A program made the translations under genes and the position numbers. Under the pieces are notes generated by a model. It was not told where the DNA came from. It ran no database searches and was given only the letters and a program-made list of their open reading frames with translations. A DNA stretch of 64,000 nt from the NCBI RefSeq assembly GCF_034670185.1, contig NZ_JAXMNY010000005.1, positions 135,307-199,306 of the forward strand, given 5' to 3'. Source of the stretch: Nisaea sp. Its GTDB lineage: Bacteria; Pseudomonadota; Alphaproteobacteria; Thalassobaculales; Thalassobaculaceae. Shown here piece after piece: positions 32,464 to 39,751 of this stretch; position 1 is the first letter of the stretch, and every line of letters begins with the position of its first letter.

Positions 32464-33544
32464 ACGTTGGTGGCGCGTCCAAGCGAGAACTGCGCCATTA
32501 CGGCCTAACTGGCACACGGAATCTTCGCGTGATCCAAATTTCTTATGGGCTGACAAAAATGAGAATTTTGATCCGCGCATCGCTCAAGCTGTCCAAAAAA
32601 CTCTCCGCGACCTTCCCAATCACCTCGTAGGGTCCTATCCAGATCTTGGCCCCGTCTACAGCAGGTTGACCGATTTTTTCTCTGTAGATAATGGGCAGGC
32701 TCTGATTACGAATGGTGTCGATGAAGGAATTCGGCTGACATTTCAACTGGCGCAGTCAACAGGCCGCTCAATTTTCATGACCGCGCCAACATTTGCAATG
32801 TATAGCGTATATGCGATGGCGCTCGGTATCGACGCACAAACATTTACCTATGAAAGACACCGGTCTGGCTTTGCTCTGGATACGGATCAGATCATGGCCG
32901 CGATCGAAAAATTAAAGCCTTCAATTGTATTTCTCGCCAATCCAGACAGCCCGACAGGTTCCGTCATCCCTCCTGAAGTTCTTCTAAAAATTATGGATCG
33001 CGCGGGAAAAAACGGAACGATTCTCTTTATTGATGAAGCCTACTACCCATACTCAGAAGAAACGCTTTTAGGAGAAATATCCGGTCAAGATAACCTCCTT
33101 GTAGCTCGAAGTTTTGACAAGGCATTTGGCTTAGCTGGCTTTCGACTCGGAGCCCTTTTCGGAAACGAAGGCCTGATAGACTCCATAAGTCGTAGGCGGT
33201 CAATGTATGAAATTGGTGCCGTGCAAGCGTTCGTGCTCGAGAGAATGCTCAAGAAAACCTCGCTATTGAGCGAGGTTGCACATGACATCCGCAACGCAAA
33301 GAGGGAATTTGAAGCTCGCATATGCAGCCTTGGCTTTGAGGTTATCCCGACTGATGGGAATTTTTCCCTGATCCTCTTCGGCGATCAGCGGGACCTCGTG
33401 CGCAAAAAATTAGAAAAGACAACACTGTACCGGGATCAATTTGGCCATCCTTCGATGCAAGATATATCCCGAATCAGTATCGTTTCCAAAGGTGCGGCAA
33501 ACAGCATTGCATTCCAAATTGAAGAAGCCGTAAGCCAGAAATGA
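32450..33544 (+). CDS. PLP-dependent aminotransferase (class I/II, HisC-like)
   Basis: 364 residues. ENFDPRIAQAV, NGVDEGIRLTF, LANPDSPTGSV, FIDEAYYPY and ARSFDKAFGLAGFRLG are the cofactor motifs; the Lys of SFDKAFG binds PLP. Layout is that of histidinol-phosphate aminotransferase-like enzymes. Start ATG 32450 overlaps the acyltransferase gene. In this setting it probably aminates a keto-sugar or keto-acid intermediate. The region is AT-rich (26 of 60 bases at 33001-33060 are G or C). hisC itself is unlikely, given context. Confidence 0.85.
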   Translation: MTTSERWWRVQARTAPLRPNWHTESSRDPNFLWADKNENFDPRIAQAVQKTLRDLPNHLVGSYPDLGPVYSRLTDFFSVDNGQALITNGVDEGIRLTFQLAQSTGRSIFMTAPTFAMYSVYAMALGIDAQTFTYERHRSGFALDTDQIMAAIEKLKPSIVFLANPDSPTGSVIPPEVLLKIMDRAGKNGTILFIDEAYYPYSEETLLGEISGQDNLLVARSFDKAFGLAGFRLGALFGNEGLIDSISRRRSMYEIGAVQAFVLERMLKKTSLLSEVAHDIRNAKREFEARICSLGFEVIPTDGNFSLILFGDQRDLVRKKLEKTTLYRDQFGHPSMQDISRISIVSKGAANSIAFQIEEAVSQK

Positions 33545-33623
33545 CACTCCGCAAGCAAGCCTCTAGGGCGTATAATACTCCGTTCCGGCTACCTTCATCC
33601 CAAAAGTCAGAGGCAAACTATAC

Positions 33624-34682
33624 ATGATCACTCCATTGAGAGTCGGTATTGCAGGGTATGGCGTTGTGGGGAGACGTCGCCGGCATTTCCTTGATTTAAA
33701 CCCTGAAATGGAAGTGGTCGCTGTCTGTGATCGGACTTTCGACGAGCCCAGAACAATTGATGGGGTCAAAGCATTCAAGTCTTATCAAGAGCTTTATGGC
33801 GAAGGCCTGGATGCCGTCTTCGTCTGCTTGACGAATGATATTGCCCCCGAAGTGACGACGGAAATGATCAAACGCGGGATTCATACATTCTGCGAAAAGC
33901 CCCCCGGTCGAACCGTCGAAGATATTGCTAGTGTTCAGGATACAGCGGCAAAGCATCCGCATATTAAAGTGATGTACGGCTTCAATCACAGATATCATGA
34001 ATCAGTAAATGACGCGTTGGGCATTGTCCGGTCCGGGAGCCTTGGCAGGGTCATAAATCTACGCGGTGTTTATGGGAAATCTAAGTTTATTAGTTTCGAT
34101 CAGGCCTCGGACTGGCGCACTAAACGAGCTGTAGCAGGAGGTGGAATTCTGCTCGACCAAGGTATCCACATGGTCGACCTGATGCGGCTGTTTGCTGGTG
34201 AATTCCAGGATGTCCACAGTTTCGTATCCAATGCTTATTGGAAACATGACGTAGAAGACAACGCCTATGCCTTGATGCGCACGGCGGACAATACAGTCGC
34301 GATGCTTCACTCAAGCGCGACACAATGGCGGCATCGCTTTAATCTTGAAATCGGCTTGGAGCGGGGCGGAATCACGTTGAGCGGAATACTCTCCGGGTCG
34401 AAGAGTTATGGGGCGGAGACACTGACGGTCATCTGGCCGGATGACGACGACAAAGGGGACCCACGGGAACAGACCACTCGATATAACCGAGACCCGTCGT
34501 GGCCTAATGAGATTGCCGCTTTTGCAAATGCCATCCTTAGGGACATACCTATCAAAAATGGCACAATTGAAGATGCCTACCGTACAATGGATCTTGTCTA
34601 TCGGATCTACATGGCAGACCCAGAGTGGCGGGAACATTGGGGATTGAATGCGCATTTGGCGCCCGCCCCTCATACAGGATAG
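33624..34682 (+). CDS. Gfo/Idh/MocA family oxidoreductase
   Basis: 352 residues. VGIAGYGVVGRRRRHFLDL is the NAD fold. FCEKPPGRT carries the conserved Lys. GGGILLDQGIHMVDLMRLF has the active-site His. It likely oxidises or reduces a sugar or cyclitol hydroxyl. It follows the aminotransferase gene by 79 bases and precedes the aldolase gene by 69, so it may lie in the same transcript. Confidence 0.9.
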   Translation: MITPLRVGIAGYGVVGRRRRHFLDLNPEMEVVAVCDRTFDEPRTIDGVKAFKSYQELYGEGLDAVFVCLTNDIAPEVTTEMIKRGIHTFCEKPPGRTVEDIASVQDTAAKHPHIKVMYGFNHRYHESVNDALGIVRSGSLGRVINLRGVYGKSKFISFDQASDWRTKRAVAGGGILLDQGIHMVDLMRLFAGEFQDVHSFVSNAYWKHDVEDNAYALMRTADNTVAMLHSSATQWRHRFNLEIGLERGGITLSGILSGSKSYGAETLTVIWPDDDDKGDPREQTTRYNRDPSWPNEIAAFANAILRDIPIKNGTIEDAYRTMDLVYRIYMADPEWREHWGLNAHLAPAPHTG

Positions 34683-34751
34683 GTTGACGATGGGAAGTCT
34701 GCGGCCAATAAAACACTTTATTACATTAATTAATGAAGTCCGAGAAACACC

Positions 34752-35522
34752 ATGTCACTGAAAATGAAACTAAAAAATAATCAACTGACGATCGGCTCCT
34801 GGCTCAGCTTCGGCTTCCCACCGATCGCTGAGATGATGGCCAAAGCTGGGTACGATTGGCTTGTCGTCGACATGGAACACACGGGCATCGCGACGAACGA
34901 GATGTTCCAGATGATCCAGGTGATCGATCTGGCCGGATGCACACCGCTTGTCCGCGTTGGCGCAAACGATCCGTTGTTAATCAAACGGGCCATGGATTCC
35001 GGGGCGCATGGTGTGATCGTGCCCATGATCTGCACGCCGGACGAAGCCAAGATGGCGGTCGACTCGATTTACTATCCGCCGCGGGGGAGCCGAGGTGTAG
35101 GGCTATCTCGAGCACAGGATTACGGTCTCGGTTTTGAGCGATACAAGGAATGGGCGGAGAAGGAAACGATCCTGATCGCCCAGATCGAACACTACAAGGC
35201 AGCGGGTTCCATCGATGAAATCCTCGCCGTGGACGGGATCGACGGCTTTATCATTGGCCCTTATGATCTTTCAGGCTCCCTTGGACATCCAGGAAACTTC
35301 GAACACCCTGATGTCGTAGCGTGCCTGGACAAAGTCACCGCCGGGATGAAGCGGTCTCCAAAGGCCGGTGGGGTTCATGTTGTCATGCCTGACGAAGACC
35401 TCCTTCGTAAGAGGATCGAAGAAGGATATACATTCGTCGCCTATGGCGACGACATGGTGTTCCTTGCCGAGAAACTGCGTGACGATTCAGCTATTGTGAA
35501 TGACCTGCTGAAGAACCGGTGA
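34752..35522 (+). CDS. HpcH/HpaI-family pyruvate aldolase
   Basis: A 256-residue class II aldolase fold: GSWLSFGFPPIAEMMAKAGY, VVDMEHTG, RVGANDPLLIKRAMDSGAHG, QIEHYKAA and GPYDLSGSLG. The Asp/Glu metal ligands and the Arg after the second strand are present. Relatives cleave or form 2-keto-3-deoxy sugar acids using pyruvate and an aldehyde. Directly downstream is a CMP-Kdo-synthetase-like gene with a 4-base overlap. I infer that this aldolase supplies an ulosonic acid by a pyruvate, not PEP, route. Confidence 0.85.
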   Translation: MSLKMKLKNNQLTIGSWLSFGFPPIAEMMAKAGYDWLVVDMEHTGIATNEMFQMIQVIDLAGCTPLVRVGANDPLLIKRAMDSGAHGVIVPMICTPDEAKMAVDSIYYPPRGSRGVGLSRAQDYGLGFERYKEWAEKETILIAQIEHYKAAGSIDEILAVDGIDGFIIGPYDLSGSLGHPGNFEHPDVVACLDKVTAGMKRSPKAGGVHVVMPDEDLLRKRIEEGYTFVAYGDDMVFLAEKLRDDSAIVNDLLKNR

Positions 35523-36304
35523 CCGATATGCAATCAGTCTGCATCATTCCCGCACGAATGGGCTCCAGTCGATTTCCGGGCAAGCCGATGAGCCCGCTGC
35601 TTGGCATGCCCATGATTGAGCACATCTACCACCGGTGCCGCCTTCATGAAGGCTACGACCGGGTGATCGTCGCGACCTGTGATCAGGTGATTGCCGATTG
35701 CATCATCTCTGCCGGCGGAGAAGCCGTGATGACTTCCGACGACCATGAACGCTGCACCGATCGCGTTCAGGAGGCTATCAGCAATCTAAAACTCGATCTC
35801 GCGAACGAAGATTTAGTGCAGATGGTTCAAGGCGACGAGATCTTGGTCGGACCGGAAATGCTGGCCGAGATGCAACACGTCTTTCAGGACAGTGGCGCGC
35901 CGGTTGTCAATCTGGTTAGCCGGCTGTACCGCGTTGAGGATCATGAAGATCCGAATACTGTGAAGGTAGTAGCCGCACCGGACGGACGGCTACTTTATCT
36001 GTCTCGCGCGCCGATCCCGTCGCGCGCACGGGCGCCGGAAGTACCCATGTACCAGCAAACCGGCGTTATCGCTTTTGCCAAGTCACATCTCGACCGTTTC
36101 AGCTCCCTGCCACAGACGCCACTGGAGAAGCTCGAATCAGTCGACATGCTGCGTTACCTCGAACATGGGGACACGATCATGGCAGTAAAGACCGAGATCG
36201 AGACCATCGGTGTCGATACCGAGCAAGACAGGGCACGGGCCGAATCCATTCTTGCGGACAACCCGGTTACCGGACGCTATCTCGACCGCGCAAACGCATC
36301 ATGA
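35519..36304 (+). CDS. CMP-ulosonate cytidylyltransferase (KdsB-like)
   Basis: A 261-residue protein of the KdsB family, which transfers CMP from CTP to Kdo or related 3-deoxy-2-keto sugar acids. Motifs seen are IIPARMGSSRFPGKPM (nucleotide loop), DRVIVATCD, QMVQGDEILVG (metal-binding DE), and YQQTGVIAF with LEKLESVDMLRYLEHG. It begins with GTG overlapping the aldolase stop; ATG 35528 is possible. It overlaps the SDR start by 4 bases. Acting on ordinary Kdo is less likely than on the product of this cluster. Confidence 0.88.
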   Translation: MTDMQSVCIIPARMGSSRFPGKPMSPLLGMPMIEHIYHRCRLHEGYDRVIVATCDQVIADCIISAGGEAVMTSDDHERCTDRVQEAISNLKLDLANEDLVQMVQGDEILVGPEMLAEMQHVFQDSGAPVVNLVSRLYRVEDHEDPNTVKVVAAPDGRLLYLSRAPIPSRARAPEVPMYQQTGVIAFAKSHLDRFSSLPQTPLEKLESVDMLRYLEHGDTIMAVKTEIETIGVDTEQDRARAESILADNPVTGRYLDRANAS

Positions 36305-37020
36305 GCAGCCAACTTTCCGGAAAGAAAGCCCTCGTTACCGGCGGAACCAGGGGGATCGGGTACGCTATCGCGGAGCGGCTTATGAAGGACGGAGCCACCG
36401 TCACCGTGACCGGCACCAAACCAGGCGGGGCCGGCCCGGAATCATCCGAATACCGCGCAGTGGATTTTTCCGACACGGCCGCAACGGAAGCATTCGCCGT
36501 CAGCATCAAAAATGACGACTTCGACATCCTAGTGAACAATGCCGGGATAAACAAGATCGCCCCGTTTGCGGAAATCGACACTGCGGATTTCGAACGCATC
36601 CAGCGCGTGAACGTTCTGGCACCGATGGTTCTCTGCCGGGCCGTCCTGTCGGGCATGCAACAGAAGGGCTGGGGCCGTATCGTCAATATCAGTTCGATCT
36701 GGGGCAAGATCAGCAAGGAACAACGGGCGCCATACTCGACCAGCAAGTTCGGCATCGACGGCATGACAGTGGCCCTCGCCGCCGAGGTTGCCGGAGACGG
36801 CGTTTTGGCTAACTCGGTCGCCCCCGGTTTCATCGACACGGAACTGACACAACGCGTGCTCGGCCCCGACGGTATCGCTGAACTAACGGCGAAAGTTCCA
36901 GTGGGCCGCCTTGGCCAACCCGAGGAAATAGCCGCCTTCATATCGTGGCTTGCCGGCCCGGAGAACACCTATATCAGCGGGCAGAATATTGCCATCGACG
37001 GAGGCTTTACCCGTGTCTGA
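36301..37020 (+). CDS. Short-chain dehydrogenase/reductase (FabG-like)
   Basis: A 239-residue classical SDR. ALVTGGTRGIGYA is the cofactor loop, NNAGINK follows, SSIWGK and YSTSKFG give the Ser-Tyr-Lys triad, and the C-terminus has GQNIAIDGGFT. Either NAD or NADP may be used. ATGA overlap with the KdsB-like gene and overlap with the next GTG show it belongs to the same operon. The substrate is probably a sugar or cyclitol. Confidence 0.92.
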   Translation: MSSQLSGKKALVTGGTRGIGYAIAERLMKDGATVTVTGTKPGGAGPESSEYRAVDFSDTAATEAFAVSIKNDDFDILVNNAGINKIAPFAEIDTADFERIQRVNVLAPMVLCRAVLSGMQQKGWGRIVNISSIWGKISKEQRAPYSTSKFGIDGMTVALAAEVAGDGVLANSVAPGFIDTELTQRVLGPDGIAELTAKVPVGRLGQPEEIAAFISWLAGPENTYISGQNIAIDGGFTRV

Positions 37021-38089
37021 CATGCTAACCATCCAGTCGCACAAAGGCCCCTACACGGCCACGTTTGATCCTTCAGCGCTTACAAAGCTCGAAGAAAATG
37101 TGCCGGCGAACGCGCATTTCCTGATAGATGCCCATGTCGCTGATCTGTATGCCGCACAGATGAAGAACATTTTGACGCATCGCTCCGTTCTTCTCATTGA
37201 CGCTCTGGAATCCAATAAATCACTCGAACGTATGCCGGATTATGTAGCCCATCTCGTCGGCAAGGGGCTGCGCCGGGATCACCGGCTGATTGCCATTGGC
37301 GGCGGCATCATCCAGGACATTACCTGTTTCCTGTCCGCCACCATGCTTCGCGGCGTCGACTGGGTGTTTTACCCGACGACATTGCTGGCCCAGGCGGATT
37401 CCTGCATCGGCTCCAAAAGCTCGATCAATTCCGGGACAGCTAAAAACATCCTCGGCACCTTCACCCCGCCGCGGGAAGTTCACATCAGCACCAACTTCTT
37501 GGCCACGCTCGACCCACGGGACGTCCGTTCCGGCATTGGCGAGATGTTGAAGGTCCATGTCATCGACGGGCCGGATTCCTTCGATACTATAGCAGCCGAC
37601 TACCAACGTATTCTGAAAGAGCCCGAGGTCATGATGACCTATATCCGGCGCTCGCTCGACATCAAGAAGGCCTATATCGAACGCGATGAATTCGATCAGG
37701 GCGCGCGCAATGTCTTCAATTATGGGCACAGCTTCGGCCACGCAATCGAAGCCGCGACGGATTTCGGAATCCCGCACGGAATCGCGGTGACCATAGGCAT
37801 GAATATGGCTAATTATGTCGCGGCCCGACTTGAGGTCGGGTCAGACGAAAATTATCGCCGGATGCAGCCGGTGATGCGGTTGAACTATGATGGCTTTGAG
37901 ACCTATCCCGTGCCGCTTGCGCCCTTCATGACGGCGTTATCGCGTGACAAGAAGAACCAGGGTACTGGAACGGCAACCTTCATTCTTGCTAACCGCGCAG
38001 GTCAGGTGTTCAAGGACCAGTATCCGATGGACGAAAACCTGACCAGCATCTGTCGCGATTATCTCGAGTCCGAACGGGCCGCAGCATGA
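37013..38089 (+). CDS. 3-dehydroquinate-synthase-like sugar-phosphate cyclase
   Basis: 358 residues of the DHQS/sugar-phosphate cyclase family. The NAD loop is AIGGGIIQDITCF. The catalytic Lys is in GSKSSIN, where DHQS has a GGKTAVN-type motif. Metal ligands are the Glu of GIGEMLK and the His of NYGHSFGHAIEA and IPHGIAV. All key residues look intact. Start GTG 37013 is favoured because GGAGG lies 8 bases upstream; ATG 37022 is an alternative. The setting, among aldolase, SDR and CMP-transferase genes, argues against a shikimate role and for making a cyclitol or a modified deoxy-ketose. Confidence 0.85.
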   Translation: MSDMLTIQSHKGPYTATFDPSALTKLEENVPANAHFLIDAHVADLYAAQMKNILTHRSVLLIDALESNKSLERMPDYVAHLVGKGLRRDHRLIAIGGGIIQDITCFLSATMLRGVDWVFYPTTLLAQADSCIGSKSSINSGTAKNILGTFTPPREVHISTNFLATLDPRDVRSGIGEMLKVHVIDGPDSFDTIAADYQRILKEPEVMMTYIRRSLDIKKAYIERDEFDQGARNVFNYGHSFGHAIEAATDFGIPHGIAVTIGMNMANYVAARLEVGSDENYRRMQPVMRLNYDGFETYPVPLAPFMTALSRDKKNQGTGTATFILANRAGQVFKDQYPMDENLTSICRDYLESERAAA

Positions 38090-39042
38090 GCGATATCAGG
38101 GTAGCCGTTGCCTCGCGATCTTTCTCCCGCCATCCTGTCCTGCGTCAGGAAGTCTTGGAGCAGTTTCCAAATGCCACGTTCAACGATGCAGGAGTCTCCT
38201 TGAAGGGGGACGCTCTAATCGAGTTCCTGGCGGGGCACGACCGTGCCATTACAGCTCTGGAGAAGCTCGACCACTCGGTGTTCGCCGCACTTCCGGATCT
38301 CAAGGTCATCAGCAAATATGGCGTCGGCCTGGACATGATCGATCTCGACGCCATGACCTCACACGGCGTCCATCTCGGCTGGACGGGAGGAGTGAACCGC
38401 CGCTCGGTCGCCGAGCTCGCTCTTTCTTTCGCCATCGCCCTGTTACGTCTAGTGCCAGAAAATATCCGGGAGGTCCGAGACGGCGTCTGGCGCCAAGAAC
38501 GCGGACGCGAACTGTCCCATCGCACTGTCGGCATTATTGGGTGCGGCCATGTCGGCAAAGATTTGATCCGGTTGCTGCAACCGTTCAAGTGCGAGATCCT
38601 CGTGCACGATGTGCGAGCATTCCCAAGCTTCTACAAAACGCACGGTGTCACCCCGGTCCCTCTTGAAGAGCTGCTTTCCCGCTCCGAGATAGTTTCACTT
38701 CACGTCCCGCTCGACGACACGACACGCCAGCTTCTGAACGCGGAGCGGCTCGGTTTGATGCGGCCTGACGCCATATTGCTAAATCTTGCCCGCGGTGATC
38801 TCGTGGACGAAACAGCACTCGCCGGCATGCTGGAAGACGGACGTCTCTTCGGCGCCGGGTTTGATGTCTTTGCGAACGAGCCACCAACCGACATGCGTCT
38901 GTTTTCGCTGCCCAGATTTCTCGGCACCCCGCATATCGGCGGAACGACCGAAGAAGGCGTTCTTGCAATGGGGCGTGCGGCGATCCAGGGACTCACGGAG
39001 TTCGGGCAACCTCATGAAATCGTCAAAGGACAACAGGGATAG
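38086..39042 (+). CDS. D-2-hydroxyacid dehydrogenase
   Basis: 318 residues with the D-isomer-specific fold: ISKYGVGLDMIDLDAM, GIIGCGHVGKDLIRLLQ (NAD loop), LNLARGDLVDETAL with the catalytic Arg, and TPHIGGTTEEG with the His. It overlaps the cyclase stop in ATGA and the next gene by one base. Relatives include phosphoglycerate dehydrogenase. Here the substrate may be a sugar acid. Confidence 0.9.
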   Translation: MSDIRVAVASRSFSRHPVLRQEVLEQFPNATFNDAGVSLKGDALIEFLAGHDRAITALEKLDHSVFAALPDLKVISKYGVGLDMIDLDAMTSHGVHLGWTGGVNRRSVAELALSFAIALLRLVPENIREVRDGVWRQERGRELSHRTVGIIGCGHVGKDLIRLLQPFKCEILVHDVRAFPSFYKTHGVTPVPLEELLSRSEIVSLHVPLDDTTRQLLNAERLGLMRPDAILLNLARGDLVDETALAGMLEDGRLFGAGFDVFANEPPTDMRLFSLPRFLGTPHIGGTTEEGVLAMGRAAIQGLTEFGQPHEIVKGQQG

Positions 39043-39740
39043 TGTCCCGAAGACTTCAGGAATGTGGCATCACGATCAAAAAGCCCGGCTCGATGGAAGC
39101 CGTCGGAGATGCACTTGCGCATCTGGTTCGGATCAACACAGAATCTGATCTCGCGGAGAGCGGGCGCGCAACTGTTGTCCTGTCCGGCGGCAACACGCCA
39201 CGCCACTATCTCCAGGCTGTTGCAGACGGTCGGGAAAGCTGGAACGGCATATCCGTGACCCTATCGGATGAGCGGTTCGTCCCCACCAACGATAAAGAAA
39301 GCAACGAATCACTGATTCGCAGCTTCTTCCTGCACACGGAAGCAAAAATCGTTGGTCTCCGCGGAACTGCAACCCGGCCGTCCATAGCAGCCGAGGAAGC
39401 CTCGGACCGCGTGAACAATTCCTGCCCATGGCCCCCCTCTGTATCCATTCTCGGGTTCGGGCTCGACGGGCACTTTGCGTCGCTGTTTAGCGAATCCGAC
39501 TGTCGCGAGCGAGGGCCCTTCGCATGTCTCGCCACCAGACATCCGACGACCGGAGCCGATCGGATCAGCATGAGGTTCGATCGGCTGATCGCGACGCGAA
39601 GAATCATGTTGGTCTGCAACAGAGACAAATATGCATATTTGCAGGAAGCCGTTAGTAAGGACACAGCTACAGCGCCTCCTATCGTGCAGTTCCTCAGAGC
39701 GTCGGGTGACCGAACCGAACTGCTGATCACCAGCGACTAG
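39042..39740 (+). CDS. 6-phosphogluconolactonase-like protein
   Basis: A 232-residue member of the glucosamine-6-phosphate isomerase/6-phosphogluconolactonase superfamily. TVVLSGGNTPRHYLQAV, VTLSDERFVPTNDKESN and ILGFGLDGHFASLF are family motifs, the last with the active-site His. The GTG start overlaps the previous stop by one base; ATG 39093 would shorten it. It is separate from any pentose-phosphate operon, and probably opens a lactone of a sugar acid made in this cluster. Confidence 0.8.
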   Translation: MSRRLQECGITIKKPGSMEAVGDALAHLVRINTESDLAESGRATVVLSGGNTPRHYLQAVADGRESWNGISVTLSDERFVPTNDKESNESLIRSFFLHTEAKIVGLRGTATRPSIAAEEASDRVNNSCPWPPSVSILGFGLDGHFASLFSESDCRERGPFACLATRHPTTGADRISMRFDRLIATRRIMLVCNRDKYAYLQEAVSKDTATAPPIVQFLRASGDRTELLITSD

Positions 39741-39751
39741 GGCGAGCATAC

